Shown in pieces: positions 5,639 through 7,029 of a DNA stretch of 7,029 nucleotides. Position 1 is the first letter of the stretch. Each line of letters begins with the position of its first letter. Made by a program: the position numbers and the translations under genes. The notes beneath the pieces are model-generated. The model had not been told where the DNA came from. It did not search any database and saw only the letters and a program-made list of their open reading frames with translations. The stretch lies in contig JALWNS010000115.1 in the NCBI GenBank assembly GCA_027083655.1, positions 1-7,029 on the forward strand, written 5' to 3'. The DNA comes from Bacteroidales bacterium (GTDB taxonomy: Bacteria; Bacteroidota; Bacteroidia; Bacteroidales; S143-33).

Positions 5639-6750
5639 TAATTAAAAACACACAAGTTGCTATGGATACTATGTTTGTGAATGAAATAGAACGCTACGGC
5701 GCTAAAAATTTTAAAGCATGTTTTGACTGTGGAACGTGCACAGCTGTGTGTAATCTTTCTGAGCCAGGGCATAGTTTTCCACGTTATTTTGTACGCCTAG
5801 CCAGGACCGGGGCAAGAGACGAAATATTAAAATCACGTGAACTATGGTTGTGCTATGCATGTGGTGATTGCTCAGAAAATTGTCCCAGAAACGCAGATCC
5901 GGCAGAGCTTATAGCTGCCTTAAGACGGTACACCATTGCCAGTTATGAGCCAACAGGTCTTACAAAGCTTATTTTTAAAAATAACCCGGTTTATATACTG
6001 CTAACTCTGGTTTTGGCCGTGATTTTGGCTATGCTATTGTTAAGTTTTCGTCCAGAGTCAGATGTTAGTCGTTGGCTTTTCCAGTATGTTGATTATCAGA
6101 TCATTCATTATGGTGGCATTTTATTAGCTTTGCTTCTAATACTAAGTGTAATATATGGTTTTGTACGTAGTGTAAAAAATTATGCTTCTGGAGGAAAAGC
6201 CAAATTCTGGGATACTTTGAAAGAAACGACTAAAGAAGTGGGCATATTTAAGCGTTATCTCAAATGTGATACTTATGATGATTCTTATTGGAATGGCAAA
6301 CCCTGGTATATAAAACCATGGTTCTTGCATTTGACTATTTTCTGGGGATTTGTTTTGTTATTTGTGGCCACTGGTCTGGATTATCTGTTCAAGGATCCCA
6401 ATATTGAGGTGTGGTGGCCAACACGTATTCTGGGAACAATAGGCGGTTTGTCATTGATTTATGGATCTAGTCTTATTATGGGTTATAGAGTTACAAAACC
6501 AACCAAAATATACTTGAGAACAAAAATGGCAGATTGGATCTTTTTAATTTTTATTTGGCTGACTGGCTTTACTGGTTTGTGGCTTGAGATAGCAATTTTT
6601 GCACACAATCATACCATGCTAACGCATTTTATTTTTTTAGTTCATATAATCTGTGCTGCAGAGATGTTCCTCCTGTTCTCATTTTCAAAGTTTGCACATA
6701 CACTGTATAGGCCTATAGCCTTGTTTAATTATTATAAAACTAAATTATAA
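5635..6750 (+). CDS. qmoC: HdrC-cytochrome b fusion, QmoC-like membrane quinone-interacting subunit
   Basis: This 371-residue protein joins an N-terminal HdrC-type ferredoxin domain to a membrane cytochrome b domain, the architecture of QmoC. Two [4Fe-4S] sites are complete: CFDCGTCTAVC (C29, C32, C35, C39) and CYACGDCSENCP (C73, C76, C79, C83). About six hydrophobic membrane spans follow: 117-137, 155-176, 229-250, 264-284, 299-321 and 330-350. Histidines near or within spans that could ligate heme b are H158, H232, H331, H337 and H355; the last lies in FSFSKFAHTLYRP, the pattern seen after the last helix in NarI/HdrE-type cytochromes. In Qmo this subunit exchanges electrons with the quinone pool. 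The length is close to that of QmoC. The start overlaps the winged-helix gene stop (ATGA); M10 and M13 are weaker alternatives. A loop at about 178-228 is charged and probably cytoplasmic. Confidence 0.92.
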   Translation: MIIKNTQVAMDTMFVNEIERYGAKNFKACFDCGTCTAVCNLSEPGHSFPRYFVRLARTGARDEILKSRELWLCYACGDCSENCPRNADPAELIAALRRYTIASYEPTGLTKLIFKNNPVYILLTLVLAVILAMLLLSFRPESDVSRWLFQYVDYQIIHYGGILLALLLILSVIYGFVRSVKNYASGGKAKFWDTLKETTKEVGIFKRYLKCDTYDDSYWNGKPWYIKPWFLHLTIFWGFVLLFVATGLDYLFKDPNIEVWWPTRILGTIGGLSLIYGSSLIMGYRVTKPTKIYLRTKMADWIFLIFIWLTGFTGLWLEIAIFAHNHTMLTHFIFLVHIICAAEMFLLFSFSKFAHTLYRPIALFNYYKTKL

Positions 6751-6760
6751 AAAATGTTCT

Positions 6761-7029
6761 ATGCAAAGTTTGTTAAAATTAATATTGGTATGTAGTATGC
6801 TTATAATAGGGTGCTCACGTGAACAACCCTGTACCCATACCTTAGCTCCAGGACAGTCACCCGTCATGAAAGCCTGGAGGGAAGTACAAAGACAAAGCTC
6901 TATAGACAGTTATAAAGTTTTTATTGAGCAATATCCTTGTAATGATAGCCTTGTGGCAATAGCAAAAAGAAAAATTGATTCGTTAGAGCAGGAGCAAGCG
7001 TGGGAAATGGTAAAGACTACAAATTCGCT
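6761..7029 (+). CDS. Partial lipoprotein with AW-x(40) repeat, 3' end beyond window
   Basis: An open frame runs from ATG 6761 to the window end, giving 89 residues and part of a codon. Residues 1-18 form a lipoprotein signal: a short basic/hydrophobic stretch (MQSLLKLILVCSMLIIGC) with lipobox IIGC, so C18 should be lipidated. The mature part contains AWREVQRQSSIDSYKVFIEQYP (38-59) followed by a charged helix (66-79), then AWEMVKTTNS begins at 80. The spacing of 42 residues indicates a repeated two-helix unit, like the tandem 'AW...Y..FL..YP' repeats of TPR-like envelope proteins. It starts 10 bp after the qmoC-like stop with no terminator between, so it may be co-transcribed. Nothing ties it to sulfur metabolism, and its function is unknown. 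A competing ATG at 6754 opens only a 13-residue frame. Confidence 0.8.
   Translation, partial: MQSLLKLILVCSMLIIGCSREQPCTHTLAPGQSPVMKAWREVQRQSSIDSYKVFIEQYPCNDSLVAIAKRKIDSLEQEQAWEMVKTTNS

Noticed and set aside
6754..6795. ATG at 6754 opening a 13-residue frame after qmoC
   Set aside because: It stops at 6793-6795 and is out of frame with the lipoprotein; the ATG at 6761 gives a proper signal peptide and lipobox.

Overview
The window looks like part of an anaerobic or microaerobic Bacteroidota chromosome (inference). It is AT-rich, most starts are preceded by A-rich stretches rather than Shine-Dalgarno motifs, a candidate promoter resembles the Bacteroidota TTG / TAnnTTTG pattern, and the last gene encodes a small lipoprotein of a type common in that phylum. 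No rRNA, tRNA, CRISPR array or transposase was seen.

Layout. A Crp/Fnr-family regulator lies on the minus strand (10-690). A 155-bp divergent intergenic region (691-845) carries a perfect Crp-type operator, TGTGA-N6-TCACA. It also holds a second inverted repeat that fills the spacer of a candidate promoter. From 846 to the window end every gene is on the plus strand with small gaps or overlaps, so they probably form one operon: a DsrE-family protein, a TusA sulfur carrier, a stand-alone MvhD/FlpD-type subunit, a short HdrA-like flavoprotein (QmoA-like), a long HdrA-like flavoprotein (QmoB-like), a small winged-helix protein, and a HdrC-cytochrome b fusion (QmoC-like). A truncated lipoprotein gene follows 10 bp later. 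A 28-bp perfect palindrome with extended arms sits between tusA and the MvhD-type gene.

How they may work together. QmoABC of sulfate reducers exchanges electrons between the membrane quinone pool and a cytoplasmic sulfur enzyme (established knowledge). Here the QmoA and QmoC equivalents are intact. The QmoB equivalent is split, because its usual C-terminal MvhD domain is a separate gene upstream. The cluster begins with DsrE and TusA, which carry protein-bound persulfide sulfur. No HdrB (CCG-domain) catalytic subunit, AprAB or DsrAB is present in the window. I infer a membrane-bound, flavin-containing electron-transfer complex that couples sulfane-sulfur chemistry on TusA/DsrE to the (mena)quinone pool, probably controlled by the divergent regulator. 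The direction of electron flow and the real sulfur enzyme cannot be read from this window.
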